From NCBI RefSeq assembly GCF_016735115.1, contig NZ_JAERQJ010000011.1, positions 1 through 64,000 on the forward strand: a stretch of DNA of 64,000 nucleotides, read 5' to 3'. This document shows positions 63,674 to 64,000 of the stretch, piece by piece. A program made the translations under genes and the position numbers. Under the pieces are notes generated by a model that did no database searches, was not told where the DNA came from, and worked only from the letters and a program-made list of their open reading frames with translations. The stretch is from Aquimarina mytili (lineage in GTDB: Bacteria; Bacteroidota; Bacteroidia; Flavobacteriales; Flavobacteriaceae). How positions within the stretch are numbered: position 1 is the stretch's first letter; every line of letters begins with the position of its first letter.

Positions 63674-63853
63674 ATGGTAGATACCGAAGGCCGTGTAGAG
63701 CAGCTTAATGAGCTATATGCCATCCTTCAAAAAATCAACGCTGCAGCCGATAATGTGTTTGACGAGTTACCAGTAAAACGGGACCTGTACCGCACCCCTA
63801 GCCGACCTGGTGGTGTACCCGTTGGGGATGAAGAAGAAGTGTTGATATCGTAA
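63674..63853 (+). CDS. Small hypothetical protein behind the minisatellite
   Basis: From ATG 63674 the 59-residue product is acidic with a helical middle (VEQLNELYAILQKINAAADNVFDEL) and a polar tail (RTPSRPGGVPVGDEEEVLIS). Codon use looks coding and a strong terminator follows 29 nt after the stop. A TTG six bases earlier is an alternative start. I recognise no family. It may be the last part of a longer ancestral gene interrupted by the repeat array. Confidence 0.5.
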   Translation: MVDTEGRVEQLNELYAILQKINAAADNVFDELPVKRDLYRTPSRPGGVPVGDEEEVLIS

Positions 63854-63881
63854 TGTACGACACATCACTTGTATATATTAT

Positions 63882-63909
63882 AAAAGGAACACGGATTGGT
63901 GTTCCTTTT
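63882..63909 (+). terminator. Intrinsic terminator after the small hypothetical gene
   Basis: AAAAGGAACAC (63882-63892) pairs with GTGTTCCTTTT (63899-63909) around GGATTG and is followed by more T residues. Confidence 0.88.
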
Positions 63910-63919
63910 TTTGGGCTTT

Positions 63920-64000
63920 TCGGTTCTGAAACATCTCGATACACCACGCTAAGGCGTGGCACTCGATGCGACGTAGCGTATTCATCCGTCAGTTCGAGTG
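63920..64000 (+). repeat. Right-hand direct repeats of the accessory island
   Basis: TCGGTTCTGAAACATCTCGA (63920-63939) repeats 59766-59785. CCACGC/GCGTGG forms a small hairpin at about 63944-63958. CCGTCAGTTCGAGTG (63986-64000) repeats the element at 59633 and 59681, cut by the window edge. Confidence 0.6.

Noticed and set aside
63355..63708. Protein of LSKRSAATGKSLAI repeats from a TTG start
   Set aside because: It has no good start, and three frames are open because of the 42-bp period; coding on this strand is not supported.

Overview
The window is a chromosomal segment from a marine-type flavobacterium (Bacteroidota, Flavobacteriaceae; an Aquimarina-like genus is only my guess). This rests on several things: type IX secretion sorting tails, a PorP/SprF-like N-terminus at the left edge, FecI/FecR/TonB-receptor trios, promoters of the TTTG-N17..19-TAnnTTTG kind, and an almost complete absence of Shine-Dalgarno sequences except a perfect one in front of rpsU.

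Region 1 (1-17.5 kb) is housekeeping. prfC is on the plus strand. On the minus strand, reading right to left, come rpsU-xerC-hpf, then tRNA-Thr(TGT)-Tyr-Gly-Thr(GGT)-tuf, tRNA-Trp, secE-nusG-rplK-rplA-rplJ-rplL-rpoB-rpoC and a DUF3467 gene. The tRNA4-tuf order matches the thrU-tyrU-glyT-thrT-tufB block of enterobacteria. Hairpins sit at the operon joints.

Region 2 (17.5-29.5 kb) is general metabolism: a secreted GH13 alpha-amylase of strikingly archaeal type behind a double LacI-type operator, an acyl-CoA dehydrogenase, a ComEA-like HhH protein, an AGCS symporter, a K+ channel with a PspC-like partner, DUF2851, a membrane thioredoxin-fold protein, an AraC regulator and cystathionine beta-synthase.

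Region 3 (29.7-59.6 kb) is a surface-protein locus. It has an ECF sigma factor, a FecR anti-sigma and a TonB receptor. Around them lie giant modular secreted proteins: twin seven-bladed FG-GAP propellers, a fibrinogen-like domain, a LamG/LRR/DUF5011 giant, and a YadA-head/C1q fibre. Two FN3-type lipoproteins and two membrane-anchored TPR-HTH regulators complete it. The bipartite element ATAGGGTA-N13-CTGTAnTA, with invariant spacing, occurs in front of fecR and in front of three of the giant genes. I read it as the promoter of the local ECF sigma factor, which would make the locus a sigma-controlled surface regulon.

Region 4 (59.6-64 kb) is an accessory island. A CD-NTase plus a four-TM protein (candidate two-gene CBASS anti-phage system) and an AAA/Orc1-like ATPase are each bracketed by exact 9-10 nt inverted ends, with an attC-like hairpin between them, as in integron gene cassettes. 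No integrase is visible. A 42-bp x 7 minisatellite and REP-like repeats surround the island.
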